A model generated the notes under the pieces. It was not told where the DNA came from and ran no database searches. It saw nothing but the letters and a program-made list of their open reading frames with translations. From an uncultured delta proteobacterium (GTDB lineage: Bacteria; Myxococcota_A; Polyangia; Polyangiales; Ga0077539): DNA of 21,122 nt. Below, piece after piece: positions 14,613 through 21,122 of the stretch. A program made the position numbers and the translations under genes. Position 1 is the first letter of the stretch; each line of letters begins with the position of its first letter. The stretch covers positions 1-21,122 of the forward strand of contig CAIOSS010001096.1 of assembly GCA_903860995.1 (NCBI GenBank), written 5' to 3'.

Positions 14613-15725
14613 ATGTTGCCCATCGCCAAGCTCGAATCACTGGTCTTCCGCGCGGAAGAGCTCGACCGGCTGCTCTGCGAGCCCGACGTCGCGAGCGACT
14701 CGCAGCGCTACCGCAAGCTCACCAAGGAGCGCTCCGACCTCGAGGTGCTCGTCACCACCTTCGAGCGCTACAAGAAGCTCAAGCAGCAGCTCGACGACGA
14801 CCGCGCCGCGCTCTCCGACCCGGAGCTGCGCGAGCTGGTCGTCGACGAGATCCCCGTGCTCGAGGCCGAGACGGCGACGCTGGAGCGCGAGCTCACGTTC
14901 ATGCTGCTCCCGACCGACCCCAACGACGAGAAGAACGTCATCGTGGAGATCCGCGCGGCGGAGGGCGGCGACGAGGCCACCCTCTTCGCCGGCGACCTCT
15001 TCCGGATGTACCTCCGCTACGCCGAGAAGAAGAGGTGGCGCGTCGAGGTGATGAGCGAGAGCAAGACCCTCGTCGGCGGCATCAAGGAGGTCATCGCGCT
15101 CATCACCGGCGACCGGGTGTACAGCACGATGCGCTTCGAGGGCGGCGTGCACCGCGTGCAGCGGGTGCCGCAGACGGAGGCCCAGGGGAGGGTGCACACC
15201 TCGACGGCGACGGTGGCCGTGCTGCCCGAGGCCGAGGACGTCGAGCTGCACCTCGACGAGGCCAGGGACCTCCAGGTGAGCATCGCCGCCTCGGGGGGAC
15301 CGGGCGGCCAGGGGGTGAACACCACCAACAGCGCCGTGCAGCTGCTGCACAAGCCCACCGGGATGATCGTGAAGTGCCAGGACGAGCGCTCGCAGATCAA
15401 GAACAAGGCGAAGGCCATGAAGATCATGAAGGCCCGCCTGCTGGAGCTGGAGCGCAAGAAGCAGGACGACGCCGTCAGCGCCGACCGGCGGAGCATGGTG
15501 GGGAGCGGCGAGCGCGCGGAGAAGATCCGCACCTACAACGTGCCGCAGAACCGCGTGACCGACCACCGCATCCAGCTGACGCTGCACAAGCTCGACCGCT
15601 TCCTCGACGGCGCGCTGGAGGACGTGATCGTGCCGCTGCGCACGCACCACCAGGCCGAGCGCCTGCGCCGCGAGCTGGGCATCGAGACCGGGGTCACCAC
15701 CGCGGCGATGGGCGGCGACGACTGA
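14613..15725 (+). CDS. prfA: Peptide chain release factor 1
   Basis: RF1 ends translation at UAA and UAG. The 370-residue product is of normal length. The UAG-reading tripeptide PxT is PQT (186-188, in RVPQTEAQGRVHTST). The catalytic GGQ motif is at 231-233 (SGGPGGQGVNTTNSAV), whose Gln is the usual methylation target. The segment KCQDERSQIKNKAKAMK and the C-terminal RTYNVPQNRVTDHRI are also typical. The ATG at 14613 is preceded by CAGGAC about 15 bases upstream, a weak site. The Gln methyltransferase gene prmC, which often follows prfA, is not present; the next sequence is on the opposite strand. Confidence 0.97.
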   Translation: MLPIAKLESLVFRAEELDRLLCEPDVASDSQRYRKLTKERSDLEVLVTTFERYKKLKQQLDDDRAALSDPELRELVVDEIPVLEAETATLERELTFMLLPTDPNDEKNVIVEIRAAEGGDEATLFAGDLFRMYLRYAEKKRWRVEVMSESKTLVGGIKEVIALITGDRVYSTMRFEGGVHRVQRVPQTEAQGRVHTSTATVAVLPEAEDVELHLDEARDLQVSIAASGGPGGQGVNTTNSAVQLLHKPTGMIVKCQDERSQIKNKAKAMKIMKARLLELERKKQDDAVSADRRSMVGSGERAEKIRTYNVPQNRVTDHRIQLTLHKLDRFLDGALEDVIVPLRTHHQAERLRRELGIETGVTTAAMGGDD

Positions 15726-15763
15726 CCGCGGGCGTACCGTTGCTGGGGGGAGGCTGCGGTCAG
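15722..15763. terminator. Possible bidirectional hairpin between prfA and the converging remnant
   Basis: CTGACCGC (15722-15729) pairs perfectly with GCGGTCAG (15756-15763) across a 26-base loop. The stem contains the prfA stop codon on one side and the stop codon of the - strand remnant on the other. There is no T-tract, so termination activity is inferred from position only. Confidence 0.35.
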
Positions 15764-16059
15764 CCCGGCGTCGGACTCGTCGTCGGGGCCGGCAGCGTCA
15801 TGCGGAACACCGAGCCGCCGCGAGGAGGGCAATCCACGGAGACGTCACCGCCGTGGGCGTTGGCCGCGAGCTCTCTCACGTTCATGCACGGCGCGACCTC
15901 GATGAAGAAGTCGCGCCCCATCACCTGCGCGCGCGAGCGGTTGGCCAGGCGCTCCTCAGCCTGATTGTAGATGACCACCGTGCCGCGGGCGTCGAGCACG
16001 ACCACCCCGAGGGGAAGGTTGTCGAAGAGATTCGCGAGCAGCCCCAGCGAGGAGTCCAT
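15760..16059 (-). pseudogene. PYP-like PAS start fused to a histidine-kinase tail (internally deleted kinase)
   Basis: The 99-codon frame begins like a PAS sensor: LFDNLPLGVVVLDARGTVVIYNQAEERLANR and then VMGRDFFIEVAPC. The latter strongly resembles photoactive yellow protein, with Y31, E35 and C58 matching PYP Tyr42, Glu46 and the chromophore Cys69. After residue about 60 the PAS sequence stops and the frame continues as the extreme end of a histidine-kinase ATPase domain (VRELAANAHGGDVSVDCPP, then GGSVFRMTLP). The rest of the PAS fold, the HisKA region and most of the ATPase domain are missing, and the join is in frame near 15865-15880. I read this as a kinase gene that lost its middle, not a working sensor. 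An assembly collapse is a less likely alternative. Confidence 0.65.
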
Positions 16060-16177
16060 CGCGGCGGATCGTACTCGCCGCGCGAGCGATCACAACGCGA
16101 TGCGCGCCGGGGTGTAGCACCACGGTCCCGGTCGGACCTGGAGATCCCGCGATTGGCTCGGACTTCACGGGGTGATG

Positions 16178-16324
16178 ACCTCGCTCGACCCGCTCGCGAC
16201 GCCAGCCGACGAGGTTGGGAGCGAGGATGTCCGGGCGCGGTCCGAGCCGCAGCCCGGGCTCCGGGAGGATCACCCAGCCGCCGGGGTCGTCGTCTCGGGG
16301 GTCGTCGAAGGGAGCGAGCGCGCC
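16178..16324 (-). pseudogene. Fragment of an Uma2-family (DUF820) nuclease gene
   Basis: One - strand frame encodes DDPGGWVILPEPGLRLG, then PDILAPNLVGWRRERV. This matches the N-terminal conserved part of Uma2 proteins (GGW..LxEPELHLG, then PDLAGWRRER). Only about 48 codons remain: the following PD-(D/E)XK core (PDWVxEVLSPST) is not found in any frame, and no start codon with a ribosome site is seen. The rest of 16060-16382 contains nothing else that I can recognise except, presumably, the promoter of the + strand gene. Confidence 0.55.
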
Positions 16325-16382
16325 TGCGTGGTGCCCCGCTGTAGCGTGCCCCGACGGGGGGTATGCTCGCGCACCACCACCC

Positions 16383-17654
16383 ATGGAACGCCCCTCCTTC
16401 CACCCGACCTCCCTCCGCCCGCCGCGCGCGCAGTGCCTCGCCGTCGTGATGGTGGGCCTGCCCGCCCGGGGCAAGACGTACATCGCACGCAAGCTCGCGC
16501 GCTACCTCTCGTGGCTGGGCTACCAGACGCGGGTGTTCAACGTGGGCGCGTACCGCCGCGAGCGCCTCGGCACGCAGCCGACGCACGAGTTCTTCGACCC
16601 GACGAACATGGAGGCCGAGGCCACGCGGCGCTCGCTCGCCCGCGAGGCCATGGGGGACATGCTCGGGTGGTTTCGCGGCGGCGGCGAGGTGGCCATCTAC
16701 GACGCCACCAACCACACGCGCGACCGCCGCACGATGGTGCGCCAGGGCTGCGAGCGCGCGGGGGTGCCGGTGCTCTTCGTCGAGTCGCTCTGCGACGACG
16801 CGGCGATCATCGCGAGCACCATCCGCGAGATCAAGCTCAACTCCCCGGACTACGTGGGCGTCGACCCGGACGCCGCCGTCCATGACTTCAGCGCGCGCAT
16901 CGCCCACTACGAGCAGCGCTACGAGACCCTCGACGCGAGCGACGGCTCCTTCGTGAAGCTCATCAACGTGGGCCGCGAGCTGGTGCTGCACGACCTGCGC
17001 GGCGACCTCCCGGGGCGCCTCGTGCGGGTGCTGATGAACCTCCACATCGTGCCGCGCCCGGTGTGGCTCACGCGGCACGGCGAGAGCGCGTGCAACGTCG
17101 AAGGGCGCGTCGGCGGCGACCCCGAGCTCACCCCGAAGGGCGAGCGCTTCGTGGTACGGCTCACGGACTTCTTCAACGAGCACGTGCTGCCCGGCGACGA
17201 CGTGCAGGTGTGGACGAGCACGCTCAAGCGGGCCACGCAGACGGCGCGGTACCTCCCGGCGCCGATGGTGACCTGGCGGGCGCTCGACGAGATCGACGCG
17301 GGGATCTTCGACGGGATGACCTACGCGGAGATCAAGGCGCAGCACCCCGAGGAGTACGCCCGGCGGCAGAAGGACAAGCTGCGCTACCGCTACCCCCGCG
17401 GGGAGTCGTACGAGGACGTCATCCAGCGGCTGGAGCCGATCATCATCGAGCTGGAGCGGCAGCGCTCGCCGACGCTGGTGGTGACGCACCGCGCGGTGCT
17501 GCGCTGCCTCTACGCGTACTTCATGGACCAGGCCCCGGAGAGCTGCACCCGGCTCGACGTGCCGCTGCACACGGTGATCGAGCTCACGCCCAACGCCTAC
17601 GGCTGCGACGAGGAGCGCATCGTACTGGGCGACCCGGTGACCGAGGCGGGGTGA
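16383..17654 (+). CDS. Bifunctional 6-phosphofructo-2-kinase / fructose-2,6-bisphosphatase
   Basis: The 423-residue product has the two-domain layout of the eukaryotic PFKFB enzymes, which make and break fructose 2,6-bisphosphate. The N-terminal kinase half has the Walker A loop GLPARGKT (25-32), FNVGAYRRE (52-60), FFDPTN (70-75), YDATNHTRDRR (106-116) and KLNSPDYVGVD (151-161). The C-terminal phosphatase half has the phospho-His motif LTRHGES (229-235), acid residue E303 in LDEIDAGIFDGMTY, RYPRGESYEDVIQRLEP (336-352) and the second His in VVTHRAVLRCLYAYF (366-380). All key residues for both activities appear present. The ATG at 16383 gives the usual start; a longer in-frame extension is low complexity. 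No glycolytic gene is next to it. Confidence 0.93.
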   Translation: MERPSFHPTSLRPPRAQCLAVVMVGLPARGKTYIARKLARYLSWLGYQTRVFNVGAYRRERLGTQPTHEFFDPTNMEAEATRRSLAREAMGDMLGWFRGGGEVAIYDATNHTRDRRTMVRQGCERAGVPVLFVESLCDDAAIIASTIREIKLNSPDYVGVDPDAAVHDFSARIAHYEQRYETLDASDGSFVKLINVGRELVLHDLRGDLPGRLVRVLMNLHIVPRPVWLTRHGESACNVEGRVGGDPELTPKGERFVVRLTDFFNEHVLPGDDVQVWTSTLKRATQTARYLPAPMVTWRALDEIDAGIFDGMTYAEIKAQHPEEYARRQKDKLRYRYPRGESYEDVIQRLEPIIIELERQRSPTLVVTHRAVLRCLYAYFMDQAPESCTRLDVPLHTVIELTPNAYGCDEERIVLGDPVTEAG

Positions 17655-17734
17655 AGGGGGGAGGGGAGGCCATCCGCCGGGTCGTTCGCGCTCCCGCCCC
17701 TCCGTGCGATGCTCCCTTGCGGAGGAACCACCCC

Positions 17735-18400
17735 ATGCGTCAGCCACCGCCCCCTGCGCCCGCGGATGAGCTCGCCGCCGACCACGCCGCCCACGACCGC
17801 TGCGTCGCCTGGGTGCGCGCCCGCGTCGACGACCCCGTCGTCGGCCTCTTCGGCCCGTCGAGCGCCGCGTGGACCATGGTGCGCGAGCCCGCCTACCTCT
17901 TCGGCGGCGCGGCCGCCGTGCTCCTCCAGATGGCGCACCCCGCCGTCGTCGCCGGCGTCAGCGCCTACTCCACCTTCGAGACCGACCTCATCGGCCGCAT
18001 CCAGCGCACCTCGCAGGCCCTCTACAACCTCGTCTTCGGCACCCTCGACGTCGCCCTCGGCACCTCCCGTCGGATGCACGCCATCCACGCCCGCGTGCGC
18101 GGCGTCGTCGACGAGCCGGGCTCGCCCTGGCACGGGCGCCCGTACCGCGCCAACGACCCGGCCCTGCTGGAGTGGGTGTCCATCACCGCGTCGCTCACCG
18201 GCCGCGCCTCCTTCGAGGCCTTCGTGCGGCCGCTCGACGCCGCCGAGGTCACCCGCGATTGGGAGGACCTCCAGCGCGGCGCCATCGTGACCGGCGTCGC
18301 GCCCGAGTTCGTCCCGGCCTCGCGCGCCGCCCTCCTCGCGCGCTTCGACGACATCGTCGAGAACTCCCCCGACCTCTGGGTGGGCCCGAAGGCCCGCGAG
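17735..18400 (+). pseudogene. Truncated DUF2236 (MpaB-like oxygenase family) gene
   Basis: The ATG follows a strong ribosome site (GGAGGA at 17721-17726). The first 222 codons match the DUF2236/MpaB family: REPAYLFGGAAAVLLQMAHPAVVAGVSAYSTF (50-81), IGRIQRTSQALYNLVFGT (86-103), HAIHARVRGVV (115-125), YRANDPALLEWVSI (137-150) and FVRPLD (163-168). Known members are haem-dependent oxygenases or uncharacterised. At about 18400, after WVGPKARE, the family sequence ends and the frame becomes the antisense of another gene's Val-Pro-Asp repeats, staying open by GC bias to 19819. The usual C-terminal 60-80 residues are missing, so the gene looks cut by a rearrangement. Confidence 0.7.
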
Positions 18401-18784
18401 CGTACGGATGATCCCCGACCCGTCGGGCCCCGGGGCAGGCGGCCGCGCCGCGGGCGGAGGGAGGGAGCAACCCGTGTCGGGCGGCCCGACATCGACGACG
18501 GCGGGGACGTCGATGATCGTCGGGACGTCGATGATCGTCGGGAGGTCGATGATCGTCGGGACGTCGGGGCGGGGGATGTCCGACGGCGAGGGGGCGTCGA
18601 AGGTCGCCACGAAGACGTCCATGAGCAGTCTCGTGGTGAGCAGGTGCGATTCGGTCTCGGGCATGGTGACGCCGTCCTCGAGCACCCAGCGCTCGGACCA
18701 GCGCGGGGCCTGGAACACCACGTCCACCCCGCCCTGCACCCTCGTCACCATGCGGCTCACGATACCACCGGGCGCAGCGCTCAT
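18401..18784 (-). pseudogene. 5' part of a hypothetical gene with DVPTII repeats, truncated
   Basis: The frame opens 15 bases after the thioredoxin-like gene stop. The best-supported region encodes VDVVFQAPRWSERWVLEDGV, then a segment ending SDIPRPDVPTIID, repeats of DVPTII/DLPTII (about residues 74-98), VGPPDTGC and a Pro-rich stretch. Asp-Val-Pro linkers of this kind occur in secreted proteins of Polyangiales-type bacteria. The ATG at 18784 lacks a ribosome site, and an ATG at 18751 is an alternative. Beyond about 18400 the frame is only the antisense of the MpaB-like gene, so the natural C-terminal domain is absent. The family is not recognised. Confidence 0.45.
18504..18566. repeat. 18-bp tandem repeat, about 3.5 copies
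   Basis: GGGACGTCGATGATCGTC occurs at 18504-18521 and 18522-18539, with one mismatch at 18540-18557, and as a 9-base partial copy at 18558-18566. On the - strand each unit encodes Asp-(Val/Leu)-Pro-Thr-Ile-Ile of the truncated hypothetical protein. Confidence 0.9.
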
Positions 18785-18799
18785 ACCGTCACAGGAAGG

Positions 18800-19213
18800 C
18801 TATTTTTCAGGCACTTCATGGGTGGCGGCGGGTGGCGGCGGGGTGGCGGCGGCGGTGGTGGCCGCGGGCAGGTGCTCGCGGACCACGGCCAGCCAATACG
18901 CGCGCCCGTGGTACTGGCTCATGCGCCCGAGCAGCTTGCCGTCCCGCACCAGCAGGAAGGTCGGGATGCCGTAGAGCCCGAAGCGCCGCGCGACGTCGTC
19001 GTGGGCGCGGGCGTCGACCTTCACCACCCGCACGGCCTCCCCCGCGAGCTCGGCGAGGAGCGCGGGCGCGTCGCGGGCGAAGACCTCGCAGTTGGGGCAC
19101 CCGGCGCCCCAGAAGTCGACGACCACGAGCTCGCCCCGCGGCGCGAAGACCAGCGCGTCGAAGCTCTCGCTGGTGGCGTCGAGGAGGGCCGGGTGGCCGG
19201 TGGGGTCGGGCAT
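18800..19213 (-). CDS. Thioredoxin-like protein with CPNC active site
   Basis: The 137-residue product has a thioredoxin fold: VVVDFWGAGCPNCEVF (31-45) with the redox pair C39/C42, VVKVDARAHDDVARRFGLYGIPTF with the cis-Pro at P84, and LLVRDGKLLGRMSQYHGR. The central dipeptide is Pro-Asn instead of the Gly-Pro of thioredoxin, which will change its redox potential. There is no signal peptide, so it is likely cytoplasmic. The C-terminal 20 residues are Ala/Pro-rich and disordered. It starts eight bases after the SppA stop, so the two are probably cotranscribed. Confidence 0.88.
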   Translation of the reverse strand: MPDPTGHPALLDATSESFDALVFAPRGELVVVDFWGAGCPNCEVFARDAPALLAELAGEAVRVVKVDARAHDDVARRFGLYGIPTFLLVRDGKLLGRMSQYHGRAYWLAVVREHLPAATTAAATPPPPAATHEVPEK

Positions 19214-19221
19214 CGCCGCGG

Positions 19222-20952
19222 CTACAGCTCCGTCGAGAGGCCGTCCCACGCGAAGAGGCGCTCGTTGGGCGAGGCCACGGACATGCGCAGCAGGTCGACC
19301 TCCGCCCGCGTCGCCATCGCCTGCCCCTCCAGGAAGGCCATCAGCGCGCGGATGGGCGGCGCGGGCTCCGGCGGCTCGACGGTGCCGCGCGGCGGCGTGA
19401 TCACCACCGGCCGGTCGGCCAGCTTCGTGTTGGCGAGCGAGCGCACCCGCTCGATGGCCACGTCGAAGCCGCCCAGGTGGTCGACCAGGCCGATCGCGTG
19501 CGCGTCGACCCCGGCGTACACCCTCCCCCGGGCCAGCGGCTCGACCTCCGCCACGTCGCGCCGGCGACCGCGCGCCACGATGCCCACGAAGTCGTTGTAC
19601 GACCCGTCGATCTCGCGGTTGAAGGCCGCGCGCTCGTCGTCGCTCCAGCCCCGGAAGGGCGACAGCATGTCGGCCCGCTCGCCCCGGCGGATGACCTCGT
19701 GGTTGAGCCCGAGCTTCTCCAGCAGCCGCGACGCCAGCAGCCGCATCGCGATCACCCCGATGCTGCCGGTGATGGTCAGCGGCTGCGCGATGATCTCCTG
19801 CGCCAGCGCCGCGACGTAGTACCCGCCGCTCGCGGCCACGTCGGAGAAGTACGCCACCACGGGCTTCTTCTCCTTCAGCCGCTCGACCTCGTGCGCGATC
19901 ATGTCGCTGCCGAGGGCGCTGCCGCCGCGCGAGTCGACGTAGAGCACCACCGCGCCCACCCGGGGGTTGGCCCGCGCCGCGCGGATGGCCGCGCCCACCC
20001 GCCGCGCGTCGGCCACGCCGCCCATGCTCGACTGCGACGACGACACGATCGCGCCGCGCACCTCGACCACGCCCACCCGCGGCCCGTCCCACATCCCGTC
20101 GAAGCGCATCACCCGGCTCAGCGCGAGGTACATCGCCGCCTTCACCAGCTTCGGCGCCGCGCCCGCCGCGCCCGTCAGGTGCGCGGGCAGCTCGTCCTCG
20201 TAGGCCAGCGCGTCGATGAGCCCCTCGCGCACGGCGTCGGGGGCGCGGTACGGGCTGTTCTCCACCATCGCCCGCGCGCGGTTTTCGTCGACGTGGCGAC
20301 CGTCGGCCATCGCCCCCACCAGCGCGGCGTGCAGCCGGTCGAGCAGCGCCTCCAGCTGCTTGCGGTTGGGCTCGGAGTACCCGTCGCGGCTGAACTGCTC
20401 GGCCGCGCTCTTGAACTCCTTGCGCGCGTACACCTCGGTCTCCAGGCCGCCGCGCTCGAGCAGCGCCCGCACGAAGGTGGTCTGCGCCGCGTAGCCCAGC
20501 GGGCCCAGCGACGACTGCGGCGTGAGCAGCACCTTGTCGGCCGCCAGCGCCACGAAATACTCCCGCGTGGTGCCGCCGTCGGGCAGCCACGCCACCACCC
20601 GCTTGCCCGCCGCCCGCAGCCCCGCGATCACCTCGCGCAGGCCTGTCGCCACCGCGCTGCCGCAGCTGAGCGCCTCGACCCGCAGCAGCACCCCGTCGAC
20701 GTTGGGGTCGGCCGCGACGGCCTCGGCGAGCTCGCGCAGCACCGCGAGGGTGAGCACCGGCTTCGGGGTCGCGCCCTTCAGCAGGATCTGGAGCGGGTGC
20801 GAGAAGCGCGAGAAGGGCCGCTCGATCTCCGTGATGGTGCCCTCCAGGGTCAGGGTGATCCAGGTGCCCTTCGGCGCGAGCGCCGCCCGGCGCGCCGCGG
20901 AGAGGGGGTAGAGCGCCGCGCGGAGGGAGTTGGAGACGATGGTGCTGATCAT
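19222..20952 (-). CDS. sppA: Signal peptide peptidase SppA, 67K (tandem-domain) type
   Basis: SppA digests cleaved signal peptides in the membrane with a Ser-Lys dyad. The 576-residue length fits the double-domain type of E. coli. The N-terminal half carries the Lys in YARKEFKSAAEQF (K181 by alignment with E. coli K209), and the C-terminal half has VLYVDSRGGSALGSD (336-350) and the nucleophile S375 in DVAASGGYYVAA, followed by TGSIGVI (395-401). The N terminus (MISTIVSNSLRAALYPL) has no clear transmembrane helix, unlike E. coli SppA, so membrane attachment is uncertain. The ATG at 20952 follows a 45-base gap after the upstream gene. Confidence 0.93.
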   Translation of the reverse strand: MISTIVSNSLRAALYPLSAARRAALAPKGTWITLTLEGTITEIERPFSRFSHPLQILLKGATPKPVLTLAVLRELAEAVAADPNVDGVLLRVEALSCGSAVATGLREVIAGLRAAGKRVVAWLPDGGTTREYFVALAADKVLLTPQSSLGPLGYAAQTTFVRALLERGGLETEVYARKEFKSAAEQFSRDGYSEPNRKQLEALLDRLHAALVGAMADGRHVDENRARAMVENSPYRAPDAVREGLIDALAYEDELPAHLTGAAGAAPKLVKAAMYLALSRVMRFDGMWDGPRVGVVEVRGAIVSSSQSSMGGVADARRVGAAIRAARANPRVGAVVLYVDSRGGSALGSDMIAHEVERLKEKKPVVAYFSDVAASGGYYVAALAQEIIAQPLTITGSIGVIAMRLLASRLLEKLGLNHEVIRRGERADMLSPFRGWSDDERAAFNREIDGSYNDFVGIVARGRRRDVAEVEPLARGRVYAGVDAHAIGLVDHLGGFDVAIERVRSLANTKLADRPVVITPPRGTVEPPEPAPPIRALMAFLEGQAMATRAEVDLLRMSVASPNERLFAWDGLSTEL

Positions 20953-20997
20953 CGGGCGCGAACCTAGCGCCGCCCACCGCGATCGTCGACGGTGACC

Positions 20998-21122
20998 TCA
21001 GTCGAAGCCGATCACCAGCCCCGGGTCGCGCGTGGTGACCGCCCCGCGGCCCGCCGCGAGCACCATCCCCTCGGCCGCCGCCGCCCCGGTCGCGACGCTC
21101 ACCGCCACGTGGCCGTCGATGA
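20998..21122 (-). CDS. 3' end of an unknown protein gene (partial)
   Basis: The - strand frame that ends at TGA 20998-21000 is open to the right edge, giving about 40 residues (IDGHVAVSVATG, then TRDPGLVIGFD at the end). Codons are GC3-rich. The Ala/Gly-rich sequence does not identify a family. It precedes sppA by 45 bases on the same strand and may be in the same operon. Confidence 0.5.
   Translation of the reverse strand, partial: IDGHVAVSVATGAAAAEGMVLAAGRGAVTTRDPGLVIGFD

Noticed and set aside
15760..16059. A functional photoactive yellow protein.
   Set aside because: The chromophore-site residues are present but the C-terminal half of the PAS fold is replaced by a kinase tail.
18401..19819. 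Extension of the MpaB-like protein to its first in-frame stop at 19819.
   Set aside because: The sequence after 18400 is antisense to the repeat gene, the thioredoxin-like gene and part of sppA. No MpaB homology continues.
18832..20967. Long + strand frame opposite sppA and the thioredoxin-like gene.
   Set aside because: The - strand genes carry catalytic motifs, while this frame is Arg/His/Pro-rich without any domain.

Overview
The window is about 70% GC with strongly GC-rich third codon positions. Gene content suggests a Myxococcota-type (deltaproteobacterial) chromosome, perhaps the Polyangiales/Sandaracinus side: large multi-receiver hybrid kinases, a zinc-ribbon protein with long Gln/Gly/Pro repeats and a tail membrane anchor, a Val-Pro-Asp repeat protein, and a eukaryote-like PFK-2/FBPase-2. 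The lineage is inferred from gene content only.

Layout. 1-462: end of an unknown gene overlapping (ATGA) a small unknown gene, both +. 644-10231 (- strand, read right to left): a tightly packed signalling operon. It holds an RsbQ-type alpha/beta hydrolase, a PAS hybrid histidine kinase starting at a TTG that overlaps the hydrolase stop, a 1270-residue PAS-PAS-GAF hybrid kinase with three receivers (the first lacking its phosphoacceptor Asp), a CheR methyltransferase, a receiver-PAS-HisKA_2 kinase, and an unknown 189-residue protein. 10232-10785: a long gap with a coding-like fragment at its right end. 10786-12129 (-): the zinc-ribbon repeat protein. 12316-15725 (+): DUF2461, ribosomal protein bL31 (rpmE), DUF1385/YqhQ-like and release factor 1 (prfA), a housekeeping block. 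15760-16324 (-): debris, namely a PYP-like PAS start joined to a histidine-kinase tail and an Uma2 nuclease fragment. 16383-17654 (+): bifunctional PFK-2/FBPase-2. 17735-18400 (+): a DUF2236/MpaB oxygenase that loses its family sequence where it meets a truncated gene on the other strand (18401-18784). 18800-20952 (-): a thioredoxin-like protein and SppA peptidase. 20998-21122 (-): tail of an unknown gene.

How the genes fit together. The most interesting unit is the - strand operon. In Bacillus, RsbQ and a partner PAS domain form a two-part sensor. Here RsbQ is translationally coupled to a PAS hybrid kinase, which is followed by a second hybrid kinase with one dead and two apparently live receivers, an orphan CheR without CheB, CheA or receptors, and a third kinase. 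No DNA-binding or GGDEF output is encoded, so the output is either elsewhere, the CheR methyltransferase, or the unknown 189-residue protein. The right half mixes conserved housekeeping genes with at least three gene remnants, so this stretch has been rearranged.
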